From contig NZ_CP038145.1 in the NCBI RefSeq assembly GCF_004519515.1, forward strand, positions 1,964,001-2,028,000: 64,000 bases of DNA, written 5' to 3'. This stretch comes from Actinobacillus indolicus. GTDB taxonomy: Bacteria; Pseudomonadota; Gammaproteobacteria; Enterobacterales; Pasteurellaceae. Below the pieces are notes generated by a model, which was given only the letters and a program-made list of their open reading frames with translations, made no database searches and was not told the origin of the DNA. A program made the translations under genes and the position numbers. How positions within the stretch are numbered: position 1 is the first letter of the stretch; each line of letters opens with the position of its first letter. Positions 1 through 8,603 of the stretch are shown here, one piece after another.

Positions 1-991
1 ATCATCAAGCACATAAGAGCGAATCTGACTGCCCCAACCGATATCGGATTTACTCTCTTCCATCGCTTGTTTTTCAGCATTTTTCTTCATCATCTCCATT
101 TCATAGAGCTTCGCTTTAAGCTGTTTCATCGCTTGATCTTTATTTTGATGTTGTGAACGCCCGTTTTGACACTGCACCACAATACCCGATGGCATGTGAG
201 TAATACGTACTGCTGATTCAGTTTTATTGACGTGCTGACCACCTGCACCCGATGCACGATACACATCAATACGCAAATCCGCAGGATTAATTTCAATGTC
301 AAAATCATCATCCACTTCAGGATAGACAAATGCAGCCGCAAAAGAAGTATGACGACGATTATTTGAGTCAAACGGACTTTTACGCACTAGACGGTGAATC
401 CCCGTTTCTGTACGCAACCAACCGAACGCATATTCGCCTGACACACGAATCGTCGCTGACTTTAAGCCAGCAACATCGCCATCGGACACTTCGATCAACT
501 CGGTTTTAAAACCTTTACTTTCTGCCCAACGTAAATACATACGCAGTAGCATTTCCGTCCAGTCTTGCGCTTCCGTACCGCCTGAGCCTGCTTGTAAATC
601 CACATAGCAATCTGCTGAATCGTGCTGACCGCTAAACATACGGCGAAACTCTAATAAGGCTAATTTTTCTTCTAGTTGGTTCGCTTCTTGTTGAGCTTCG
701 TTAAAGGTTTCTTCATCTTCCGCTTCAACGGCAAGTTCAATTAAGCCTTCGACATCTTCAATGCCTTGATCAAGTGCTTTAATTGTATTCACAATGGTTT
801 CAAGAGCAACACGCTCTTTGCCTAATGCTTGGGCTTTTTCAGCATTATTCCAGACATCAGGCTGTTCTAATTCAGCATTGACTTCTTCTAAGCGTTCGAC
901 TTTCAGATCGAAGTCAAAGATACCCCCGAAGTGTGTTGGTTCGTTCTGCTAAATCAGCTAATTGGGTTCTAATCGGATTGAGTTCAAACAT
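1..991 (-). CDS. prfB: peptide chain release factor 2, partial, programmed +1 frameshift
   Basis: Release factor 2 recognises UGA/UAA stop codons and triggers peptide release on the ribosome. The start ATG is at 991-989 behind a GAAAGGAAT ribosome binding site. Codon 26 is an in-frame TGA (916-914) in the context CTT-TGA-C, preceded by a CGGGGG Shine-Dalgarno-like tract at about 923-928: this is the classic autoregulatory +1 frameshift site, so the gene is intact, not broken. In the shifted frame the SPF stop-codon recognition motif is at 370-378 and the catalytic GGQ at 235-243. The window ends before the C-terminus; about 330 of the usual 365 codons are present. Very sure. Confidence 0.97.
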
Positions 992-1106
992 AATTATTCC
1001 TTTCTCTTCTATTTTTAAAGCGGGGCATTATAGCGGAATATGCAAAGAAGATAAAACAAGCGGTCACTTTGCATAAATTTTTTACAAAATACCCGCTTGT
1101 TAGGCT

Positions 1107-1112
1107 TATAAT
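1107..1112 (+). promoter_or_regulatory. candidate -10 box of the WYL regulator gene
   Basis: A perfect TATAAT lies 26 nt before the ATG of the WYL gene, with a weak TTTACA 20 nt further up. No copy of the CGACA-N5-TGTCG repeat found before the other island genes is visible here, so the regulator does not obviously control itself through that site. Confidence 0.45.
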
Positions 1113-1138
1113 CATCAAAAAAATATTAGGAGTCCATT

Positions 1139-2101
1139 ATGTCCAAACGCCCATCCGGAATTGATTCTGCGCTCTTTTTATTAGAGATTTTACGTCGTAT
1201 CCCCAGAAAGCCTTATCGTTTAACTACGTCTGAGATATTCGATAGTATGAAAAAGGCAGGTTTTGAAAAAGATAAGCGAAGTGTTCAGCGTGCGTTAAAA
1301 ACCTTAAGCGAACATTTTGACGATTTGGAATGTGATGATCGTGACAATGAATATGCGTATTGTTGGCTTGAACGATCGGAAGGGATTTCTGTGTCGATGT
1401 TAAACGAACAACAAGCGTTAATCTTAAAATTAGCGGAACAGCAACTTAAATATCTGCTACCTGCCAATATTATGTCGTCCATGGAACCCTTTTTTAAACA
1501 GGCGGAAAAAATTGTTGGAGCAGGGACGAGCAACCCTGAACATCAGTGGTTCGGGAAAATTTGTAGCGTACCAACCAGCCAGCCACTCATCCCAGCTAAA
1601 GTGAAAGAAGATGTGTTTACCGCCGTCAGTACCGCACTTTTCCAAAATAAGTTACTGCATATTGAATACCAAAACCAACATGGTAAAAAACATAAGGCAC
1701 AAATTATGCCTTTGGCTATTGCACAACAAGGGGCAAGCACCTATTTAGTCGCTCGTTATGATGGGTTTGATGACAACCGTTTACTAGCCTTACATCGTAT
1801 TAAAAAGGCGGAACTCTCAACCTTTAGCTTTGAACGCCCAAAAGATTTCAACTTAAAACAGTACCAAGATGAAGGGCATTTAGGTTTTGGGAGTGGTGGG
1901 AAAGTGAAACTGACATTTTCTATTGCTCGCTGGGCGGGCTTTCATTTGACTGAAACGCCACTCTCAAAAGATCAAATTACACTCGAAGAAAGCGAAGGAC
2001 ATTACCGTTTTCAAGCGACCGTTGCCGATACCGATATGTTGGAATGGTGGATAAGACGTTTTGGCGAAGAGATTTGGGATATTGAGAAAGAGAGTGTTTA
2101 G
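1139..2101 (+). CDS. WYL-domain transcriptional regulator
   Basis: A 320-residue DNA-binding regulator. Residues about 1-80 form a winged helix-turn-helix (with the pattern LTTSEIFDSMKKAGFEKDKRSVQRALKTL broken here as LTTSEIFDSM then KRSVQRALKTL). Residues about 160-245 are a WYL domain (HIEYQNQHGKKHKAQIMP, then TYLVARYDG with T in place of the first W, then LLALHRIKKA), and about 250-320 a WCX-like extension. WYL domains are known to sense nucleic acids or nucleotides in families such as BrxR, DriD and PafBC, and are common regulators in defence islands. Start chosen at ATG behind TAGGAG. It is divergent from prfB and its stop codon lies 2 nt before the first of five inverted repeats, which makes it the natural candidate to bind them. 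Target assignment is inference. Confidence 0.9.
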   Translation: MSKRPSGIDSALFLLEILRRIPRKPYRLTTSEIFDSMKKAGFEKDKRSVQRALKTLSEHFDDLECDDRDNEYAYCWLERSEGISVSMLNEQQALILKLAEQQLKYLLPANIMSSMEPFFKQAEKIVGAGTSNPEHQWFGKICSVPTSQPLIPAKVKEDVFTAVSTALFQNKLLHIEYQNQHGKKHKAQIMPLAIAQQGASTYLVARYDGFDDNRLLALHRIKKAELSTFSFERPKDFNLKQYQDEGHLGFGSGGKVKLTFSIARWAGFHLTETPLSKDQITLEESEGHYRFQATVADTDMLEWWIRRFGEEIWDIEKESV

Positions 2102-2103
2102 TG

Positions 2104-2134
2104 CGACATATCTTGTCGTATCAGAACATATAAT
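2104..2134 (+). promoter_or_regulatory. island operator copy a with -10 box (before the DUF262 pair)
   Basis: Inverted repeat CGACATATCTTGTCG at 2104-2118, then 10 nt, then TATAAT at 2129-2134. No good -35 hexamer exists; the repeat sits where it should be. That geometry fits either a repressor site over the -35 region or an activator site that replaces it. It begins 2 nt after the WYL gene stop and lies 95 nt before the next start codon. Confidence 0.8.
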
Positions 2135-2228
2135 CAATTTATAAATACCTTAATAGTTGGATTAAAGGGTAGAATGTGCCTTTGCCAATAAATTCTAGTA
2201 GGGATTAGATAAATAATAAGGAGCTATT

Positions 2229-4397
2229 ATGCAACCTACACTTATGAAAGAGCATGATTTATATGAAACTATTCAACTATTGGAATCTATGGATAAATTG
2301 GAGTTTCATTTAATAGATAATTCATTAGAGTCTCTAGAAGCATTAGTAAATAAAAATTCAGACTTAAATTATGTTATTAAAAATGATATAGGTAAAATTA
2401 TTGGAGCAATTTTATGTGGATTTGACGGGCAAATAGTAACAATTTATAGCCTTGTAGTAAACAGTAGCGATTCTAATCAAGAGAAGGATATAAAGAAGTT
2501 ATTAGTCAATAAATTGGAAAAAACAATTTATGATCAAAAAATCAAAAATGGTAAGTTTCTTACATTTAGTAAAGATGAGGAAGACCATGAGTTTTGGACA
2601 GAGATGAGTTTCTCATATAATGAAAAATTCAAATATTTTTTTAAGAATATAGGTTTGCAACCTAGAATTTGTACAAGATCGATTGAAAGTTTCTTGAATG
2701 ACTCAAAAAAATACTTTATTCCTAGTTATCAACGTGGTTATCGTTGGACAGAAATTGAAGTTAGAGATTTATTAAGTGATATTATGGAATTTTCAGAAAG
2801 AAGAAAAAATGAAAATGAGTGGTATTGTTTACAGCCCCTAATTGTTAAAGAAATAAAAGAAGGGGATAAATTTGAGCATTGGGAAATTATTGATGGGCAA
2901 CAGAGATTAACAACTATTTTTTTGATTTTAAAGTATTTAGGATGTAAAAGTAAATTTACTTTATCTTATGAAACTAGAAAGAAAAGCCAAGAATTTCTAG
3001 AAAAAGTCACATTAAAACAAGAAGAGAATAAAATTACAAACATCGATTTTGAACATATATATGGAGCCTATAAAAAAATTGATGAGTGGTTTAAACAGCA
3101 AGATGAAAATAGAAAAGAACAATTTAAAAAAATTTTTATAACACAAACTAAGGTTATTTGGTATTGCATTGATGATAGTGAAAATGCTATTGATGTATTT
3201 ACTCGTATTAATAGCGGGAAAATTCCACTAACAAATGCTGAATTGATTAAAGGGTTATTTTTAAATAGCTCAAATTTTAAAACTGAAGATCTTGAAAAAA
3301 TTAACTTAATTCAACTTGGAATAGCTAATGAATGGGATAATATTGAATATGCACTACACGATGAAAGTTTATGGTGGTTTATCAATAAAAGTAGAAATGA
3401 TCTAGCTACTCGAATTGAATTTATTTTTAAGTTGTTTGTGGAATTAAATAATAAAAATGTTAATTTAGATGATCATTATGCCATTTTTAGATATTTCTAT
3501 GAAGAATTTAAAAAGGGAAGCGATATAAAAGAGATTTGGTTAAAAATTAAAAATATATTTCAAACATTTGAAGAATGGTATCAGGATAAGAAACTATATC
3601 ATAAAATTGGTTATTTAATTACTTTTGGTAAACGTATAAAAGAGATTATTAGATTAAAAGAAGGAAGAAATAAAGAAGAATTTTTGAAAGAAATAGATGA
3701 TGAAATTAGAGATATTTTACATATAAAAGAACAAGGGAATAATAATCTTATTGCTCTGAATAAGGAAAGGTTGGAGGATTTGTTCTATGAAGATAATAGT
3801 GTAAAAAGAGAATTGTTACGAAAAATACTACTTTTACATAATATTCAAACTATTTTAGCAAATGATAATGAATTATCCCGTTTTCCTTTTGAAAAATATA
3901 AGAAAGAAAATTGGGATATTGAACATATTCACGCGAAATCAACTAGTATAATTGATATAGAAACCCAAAGTAATTGGATTAGAGATAATTTTATTGGAAA
4001 AGAGGGAGGCGATGAGTTTATTCATCGTTTAGAAAACAAAGAAAGTTTTGAAACCATCTCTAATGAAATTTTATTGAGTCAATATAGAGATTATGATCTT
4101 ATAGATATAGATAATATTGCTAACCTATGCTTATTAAGTGATACAATTAATAGATCCATTAAAAATAATGGATTTAAGATGAAAAGAAAAGATATTATAG
4201 AGTCTGAGAAACAAGGTATGTTTATCCCTATCTGTACTCGAAATGTATTTTTAAAATATTATACTGAAAATGTTCATGATTTAGAATTCTGGATAGTGGA
4301 AGACCGCTCTGATTATCGACAGGATATTATTGATAAGCTAAGTGGTAAAGCTGGAAAGAGTGATAAAGGTTCTAAGATTACTAACTATTTAGAGTAG
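2229..4397 (+). CDS. GNAT-like / DUF262 / DUF1524 (GmrSD-type) fusion protein
   Basis: A 722-residue AT-rich gene. Residues about 1-145 look like a GNAT acetyltransferase fold (IIGAILCGFDGQIVTIYSLVV, then a LLVNKLE helix, then an FW..MSF ending), but the usual acetyl-CoA loop Q/RxxGxG/A is not recognisable, so it may be a binding domain. Residues about 155-330 are DUF262, the GmrS-type ParB/Srx-like NTPase, with YQRGYRW at 167-173 and DGQQR at 222-226. The C-terminal third carries EHIHA at 565-569, the first half of the DUF1524 (GmrD) HNH-like nuclease motif. GmrSD homologues such as BrxU are type IV restriction enzymes against modified phage DNA. AAGGAG ribosome site precedes the start. Five nt separate it from the next gene. 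No uptake signal was seen in it. Confidence 0.85.
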   Translation: MQPTLMKEHDLYETIQLLESMDKLEFHLIDNSLESLEALVNKNSDLNYVIKNDIGKIIGAILCGFDGQIVTIYSLVVNSSDSNQEKDIKKLLVNKLEKTIYDQKIKNGKFLTFSKDEEDHEFWTEMSFSYNEKFKYFFKNIGLQPRICTRSIESFLNDSKKYFIPSYQRGYRWTEIEVRDLLSDIMEFSERRKNENEWYCLQPLIVKEIKEGDKFEHWEIIDGQQRLTTIFLILKYLGCKSKFTLSYETRKKSQEFLEKVTLKQEENKITNIDFEHIYGAYKKIDEWFKQQDENRKEQFKKIFITQTKVIWYCIDDSENAIDVFTRINSGKIPLTNAELIKGLFLNSSNFKTEDLEKINLIQLGIANEWDNIEYALHDESLWWFINKSRNDLATRIEFIFKLFVELNNKNVNLDDHYAIFRYFYEEFKKGSDIKEIWLKIKNIFQTFEEWYQDKKLYHKIGYLITFGKRIKEIIRLKEGRNKEEFLKEIDDEIRDILHIKEQGNNNLIALNKERLEDLFYEDNSVKRELLRKILLLHNIQTILANDNELSRFPFEKYKKENWDIEHIHAKSTSIIDIETQSNWIRDNFIGKEGGDEFIHRLENKESFETISNEILLSQYRDYDLIDIDNIANLCLLSDTINRSIKNNGFKMKRKDIIESEKQGMFIPICTRNVFLKYYTENVHDLEFWIVEDRSDYRQDIIDKLSGKAGKSDKGSKITNYLE

Positions 4398-4402
4398 ATG
4401 CT

Positions 4403-6817
4403 ATGCAAAAAAATACATTATTAAATTTACTTGAATGTTATCATATTCAGATTCCGATTATACAACGAGATTATGCACAAGGAAGAAAAGGTGAATCTAA
4501 TATTAGACATAAGTTTATTTCAGATTTATATGATACTATTCAAAAAGGAAAATATATTAACCTAGACTTTATTTATGGTTCTGTAAATGGTAATAAGCTT
4601 TATTTACTCGATGGTCAGCAACGTATCACTACATTATTTTTATTGCATTGGTATATTGCGATAGGAGAAAAAATTTCACCTGAAAAATATAAAAATACTT
4701 TATCTAAATTTAGCTATGAAACTAGATCAAGCTCAAGAGAGTTCTGCCATGCTCTTATTACTAAAGAATTTAGTTTCCAAGATGAAACTAAAAAACTATC
4801 GGAGCAAATTATAAATTGCTCCTGGTTTTTCATGGCCTGGAAAAAAGATCCCACTGTTCAATCTATGCTAACAGTTCTTGACACTATTCAAGATATATTC
4901 AAAGTTACGCATGATTGTTGGGATAAACTTAATAACATTACATTCCACTTTCTTAAGTTAGAAGATTTTGGTTTATCTGATGATTTATATCTTAAGATGA
5001 ATTCTCGAGGTCGACCATTAACTGAATTTGAAAACTTTAAGGCTAATTTAATTCAGAAAATAAAAGATATCAACGAAAGCAAAATAGAAAATGAACCATT
5101 GAATATGAATTTTGATGGTGAATGGACAGATCTATTTTGGGAATTATCTAAGCAAGAAAAATTATTATCTTTCGATGAGAGATATTTAAACTTTTTAAGA
5201 GCAATGGCTATTCCTCAATATACAGAGAAAAATATAGAGTTAGATAATGAAAATATTATAAAAAACATATCATTATTAAGCAATGCAAATAATAAAAGAA
5301 AGCAATGCGATGAAAAATTTTCATTTAAAAAATATGATGAGTTGAATTGTTTTGATTATTCGTATTTTAAGAATATAAAACGTGTTCTAGACAATAAATT
5401 TAATGATAAAAAGGAAAACATTGATAAAAAGGAAGACATTGTTTTGGATTACTTTAATAGAACATTATTCAACCAAATGACTAATGGTTCATCAATAGGC
5501 TTTGCAGATTTAATTGGAATTTATGCTTATTTCTATAATGATACAATGAATAATCCTGTTTTAGTGAGAGTTATTCGAAATTTGGTGGAAGCATATAGAC
5601 CATACCAAGAAGCTCGTACTTATTTCAATTCAATTAAAGATATGAAAAAATTGCATAAATCCTTAACAGGAAAAGATGAGATAGAATCGTTAGATATATT
5701 AAGTAAATGGGATTTTGATAAAAATAAAATTAATGTTGGTTATCTAGAAAAACAGCTTAAAGAAGAAAAAATTAAAGCTGAACTTATGAAAACAAGTAAT
5801 GATTGGAAAGAGAAAATTTTAGCTATAGAGAATCATTGTTATTTAAAAGGTAAAATTCAATTTTTACTTGATTGGAGTAAAGATAAAGAAGAAAATTATG
5901 ATTTTTATGAATTTGAAAAATATTCTAAAATATTTAATATACTATTCAACGAACATGAAGAAAAGAATAAGTTTGCAGGAAATAATAATGCTTTTTTATT
6001 TGAAAGATCTTTGTTGACCTTTGGTGATTATCTTTTAAAGACATCTAATTATTATAGTTTTTTAATTGATAAAGATCGTGATATTAGCTGGAAGTCATTG
6101 CTTGAAAAAGAATCTGAGCATCAAAGTAAAAAAATACTAAAAATGTTGATTGATGACTTACTTAAAGATAATGGTTTGTTTGATGAATATTCTATAAAGA
6201 AAAAGTTAATATCAAAATGTAATGATTTTATTAGTGAGAAAAATAATGAGAAAGATTGGAGATATAACTTTATTAAATACCCTTCTGTTTTTAAACATAT
6301 TAATAAAGAAAAGCATTTAATCCATTATGTCAGAGATAAGGATGATAGAAATATTTATATTATGTCTGCTTCCACATTGTCTGGTTATGTAGCAAATTAT
6401 TACTTACTTCCATTTGAGGATGCCATTGATAAGAAAAAATTCGAACTTTTTGATAGTTATAACTATCCAGATATTAATGTAATCTTTAATGAAAAAACAC
6501 CAAATGTAATTTATACAAAAAATTGGATTAAAGGCATTAGTAAATATAAATCAACTTGTATCATTATAAGAAATGGCGATATTTATTATGTAATTACTAC
6601 AAACATAAATTCCCAAAAAGAAAAATATAATCTTAGCAAATTAAGACAAGATGAAATTGTTGCTCTGTTAAAGGATGATTCAGAAAATTTTGAAGGGCTA
6701 TTTAAAAAAGCTGAGTCTTTATTATCAGTATCATCACTAAAAAAATTAATTGCTAGTTTGAAAGAAGAATATCAAATTGATATTGAGGAAAAAGGAAGTA
6801 ATTGTCCCTGTAACTAA
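4403..6817 (+). CDS. second DUF262-domain protein
   Basis: An 804-residue protein in the same operon, 5 nt after the first DUF262 gene. The N-terminus has the DUF262 signatures IIQRDYAQG (residues about 19-27) and LLDGQQRITTLFLLHW with DGQQR at 70-74, then YLKMNSRGRPLTEFENFK at about 195-212, which is the family's Nxxx-R-G-x-x-L segment. I see no clear DUF1524 nuclease motif; the C-terminal half is of unknown function and lysine- and asparagine-rich. Paired DUF262 genes of unequal architecture are typical of defence islands, where one partner carries the nuclease. The coding sequence is strongly AT-rich relative to the core genes of the window. Confidence 0.82.
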   Translation: MQKNTLLNLLECYHIQIPIIQRDYAQGRKGESNIRHKFISDLYDTIQKGKYINLDFIYGSVNGNKLYLLDGQQRITTLFLLHWYIAIGEKISPEKYKNTLSKFSYETRSSSREFCHALITKEFSFQDETKKLSEQIINCSWFFMAWKKDPTVQSMLTVLDTIQDIFKVTHDCWDKLNNITFHFLKLEDFGLSDDLYLKMNSRGRPLTEFENFKANLIQKIKDINESKIENEPLNMNFDGEWTDLFWELSKQEKLLSFDERYLNFLRAMAIPQYTEKNIELDNENIIKNISLLSNANNKRKQCDEKFSFKKYDELNCFDYSYFKNIKRVLDNKFNDKKENIDKKEDIVLDYFNRTLFNQMTNGSSIGFADLIGIYAYFYNDTMNNPVLVRVIRNLVEAYRPYQEARTYFNSIKDMKKLHKSLTGKDEIESLDILSKWDFDKNKINVGYLEKQLKEEKIKAELMKTSNDWKEKILAIENHCYLKGKIQFLLDWSKDKEENYDFYEFEKYSKIFNILFNEHEEKNKFAGNNNAFLFERSLLTFGDYLLKTSNYYSFLIDKDRDISWKSLLEKESEHQSKKILKMLIDDLLKDNGLFDEYSIKKKLISKCNDFISEKNNEKDWRYNFIKYPSVFKHINKEKHLIHYVRDKDDRNIYIMSASTLSGYVANYYLLPFEDAIDKKKFELFDSYNYPDINVIFNEKTPNVIYTKNWIKGISKYKSTCIIIRNGDIYYVITTNINSQKEKYNLSKLRQDEIVALLKDDSENFEGLFKKAESLLSVSSLKKLIASLKEEYQIDIEEKGSNCPCN

Positions 6818-6883
6818 ACTATTTATTTAAATTAAAGGGAATAGAGAAACGATAAGTTGCTACAGACTAAAGTTATTTTCAAA

Positions 6884-6914
6884 TGACACATATTGTCGCA
6901 TCTATCGCTATATT
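6884..6914 (+). promoter_or_regulatory. island operator copy b with -10 box (before the FtsZ-like gene)
   Basis: Inverted repeat TGACACATATTGTCG at 6884-6898, 10 nt, then TATATT at 6909-6914. A start of transcription near 6921 would leave only about 23 nt of leader before the ATG at 6944. Confidence 0.75.
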
Positions 6915-6943
6915 CAAGTGCTCCAATCAACTATGCGTTCTAT

Positions 6944-7681
6944 ATGGCTAAAAAAATTCAATTTATCGGCATTGGCTCGCAAGGCAATGCTTTTGTAAAA
7001 AATCAAGAAAATTTACCGTTTGTTACATCGTTTCATTATATTGAACAATTTACTGAAGTTATAGATATGGATATCGATGCATTCACATTTCTTTTTGTGG
7101 AGAATAATGAGATAGATTTACTGAAGTGTTATCAATTTGTAACATCATTTAAACCTGATTTTTTAGCTGTTATTGTATTACCTGTAGAAGAAATCAATTT
7201 GTACTGTAATGAATGCCGTAAATTGTTACTTGATTTAGAAGAACACATATCTCTCCTTATTGCGTTAAATAAGCCATTACAAGTGGAGTGTATGTTACTT
7301 AAAGAAACGGATTTATTTGATGCTATTACAGTAATAATAGATTTGATTTCAGGGAATCAAGTAATAAATATAGATATAGTAGACATAAAAAATATTTCTT
7401 ATGGTTCAAAAAAAATGGAATTTTCCTCTTTTGAACTAGATCGAAGAGAAAAGTTGATTACTATTGATAATATAAGAGCTAATTTATTAAAAAAGCAAGA
7501 GAAAATAAAAGCCATCATTGTCTCACTTACATCGGATATAAATCTTACTCTTGATGAGTTTTCTATTATTGCGGAATTGATATCATCTCTTGTTTCTGAC
7601 GCAACTATAGTGCTAATTGGTTTAAAGATAGAAAGTGGGTTAGGCAATGTTATTAAAATTTCTATGGCTACAGCATATTAA
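6944..7681 (+). CDS. degenerate FtsZ paralogue lacking the GTP-binding signature
   Basis: A 245-residue protein that aligns by eye along nearly the whole FtsZ core. IQFIGIGSQGNAF (5-17) matches the FtsZ T1 region VIGVGGGGGNAV; EEHISLLIAL (99-108) matches KHVDSLITIP; DAITVIIDLIS (126-136) matches GAVQGIAELIT; NIDIVDIK (142-149) matches NVDFADVR; and IIVSLTSDINLTLDEF (191-206) followed by DATIVLIG (219-226) matches the C-terminal domain VNITAGFDLRLDEF and NATVVIG. The GGGTGTG tubulin signature is absent: FLFVENNEIDLL occupies its place (49-60). The two T7-loop acids (D144, D147) are kept. The C-terminal tail that binds FtsA and ZipA is missing. So it probably cannot bind GTP itself but may still dock on FtsZ. 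I place the start at ATG 6944, since an upstream TTG lies inside the operator; no clear Shine-Dalgarno precedes it. Confidence 0.78.
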   Translation: MAKKIQFIGIGSQGNAFVKNQENLPFVTSFHYIEQFTEVIDMDIDAFTFLFVENNEIDLLKCYQFVTSFKPDFLAVIVLPVEEINLYCNECRKLLLDLEEHISLLIALNKPLQVECMLLKETDLFDAITVIIDLISGNQVINIDIVDIKNISYGSKKMEFSSFELDRREKLITIDNIRANLLKKQEKIKAIIVSLTSDINLTLDEFSIIAELISSLVSDATIVLIGLKIESGLGNVIKISMATAY

Positions 7682-7733
7682 ATTTTTGCAAGCGGTCGGA
7701 TTTTGTAGATTTTTTGCAAAACCCAACTTTCTT

Positions 7734-7764
7734 CGATACATCTTGTCGTACTAAATTATATCAT
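7734..7764 (+). promoter_or_regulatory. island operator copy c with -10 box (before PP2C-cobB)
   Basis: Inverted repeat CGATACATCTTGTCG at 7734-7748 (one mismatch to the consensus left half), 10 nt, then TATCAT at 7759-7764. It lies 101 nt before the phosphatase start. Confidence 0.75.
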
Positions 7765-7849
7765 TCCTTTGAAAAAACTTCCTAACTCGACTTTTAACTT
7801 TCATCTAAAACCTGTTTTCATTAGGAAGAAAAAATAAAATGGAGTTCAT

Positions 7850-8593
7850 ATGACATTCACTATCACATTTTGCCAACAAGTTGGCAAAGGCAAATTAAAA
7901 AATCAAGATGCGTTATTTAACAGTAATTCAGTGTTTCAATATCAATTAAAGAAAGCAGAAACCATAGAGTTGAGTGCTGAAAAAATTATATTAGGTGTGG
8001 CAGACGGCGTATCAAGTTCCCCAAAATCTCATTATGCAAGCCGATTTATGATGGATCAATTAGCACAATGTCAGCATTTTAGTTCTGCGTGGCTACGTCA
8101 AACGCAGCAAGCATTAAGTGAGACTTTAGCAAATCGTTACTTAGGTTCTGCAACTACCTTTGTGGCTTGCGAAGTAAATCAAAATGGCAAATGCAAAATA
8201 ATCAATGTGGGTGATAGTCGAGCCTATAAAATTACGGTTCAAGGCGAGTGGCAACAGCTGAGCGTTGATCATACCATTTTGAATGAAATGCAACAGCAAG
8301 GGTTGGCAGATACGCAAACAGCGTATTCGGGGCTGTACAACGGCTTGTCGGATTGTTTGGTGGCGGATGAGAATGAAACAGAATTTAGGATTGCAGTGAC
8401 TGAAACAGAGCTTGTTCAAGGCGAAGCGATTTTGCTCTGTTCCGATGGCTTAAGCCATTATCTTCATTCCGACTTACTTAAGAAAATTTGGCAACAGTTT
8501 TCGAACAATCGAGAGCGATTGACCATTTGCAGAAAAATGGTAAAAAAGCACCGCTATTACGATGATTTTTCAGCCATTATTTGTCAATTTTAA
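7850..8593 (+). CDS. PP2C-family protein serine/threonine phosphatase
   Basis: A 247-residue metal-dependent (PPM/PP2C) phosphatase. Motifs in order: KNQDA (17-21, metal Asp), GVADGVSS (49-56), GSATTFVA, NVGDSRAYK, LCSDGLSHYL and YDDFSAIIC at the C-terminus. It is the catalytic core alone with no sensor or membrane part, so it is cytoplasmic. Such enzymes usually reverse a Ser/Thr kinase, but no kinase is encoded in the window. A GGAG site precedes the ATG. The stop codon is 10 nt before cobB, so the two are co-transcribed from operator copy c. Confidence 0.9.
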   Translation: MTFTITFCQQVGKGKLKNQDALFNSNSVFQYQLKKAETIELSAEKIILGVADGVSSSPKSHYASRFMMDQLAQCQHFSSAWLRQTQQALSETLANRYLGSATTFVACEVNQNGKCKIINVGDSRAYKITVQGEWQQLSVDHTILNEMQQQGLADTQTAYSGLYNGLSDCLVADENETEFRIAVTETELVQGEAILLCSDGLSHYLHSDLLKKIWQQFSNNRERLTICRKMVKKHRYYDDFSAIICQF

Positions 8594-8603
8594 CGGAGAA
8601 ACT

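Noticed and set aside
914..916. In-frame TGA read as a broken prfB
   Set aside because: Codon 26 TGA in CTT-TGA-C with an upstream SD-like tract is the programmed frameshift.
6893..6943. A TTG start giving 17 extra residues to the FtsZ-like protein
   Set aside because: It falls inside operator copy b and before the -10 box, so it would not be in the transcript.
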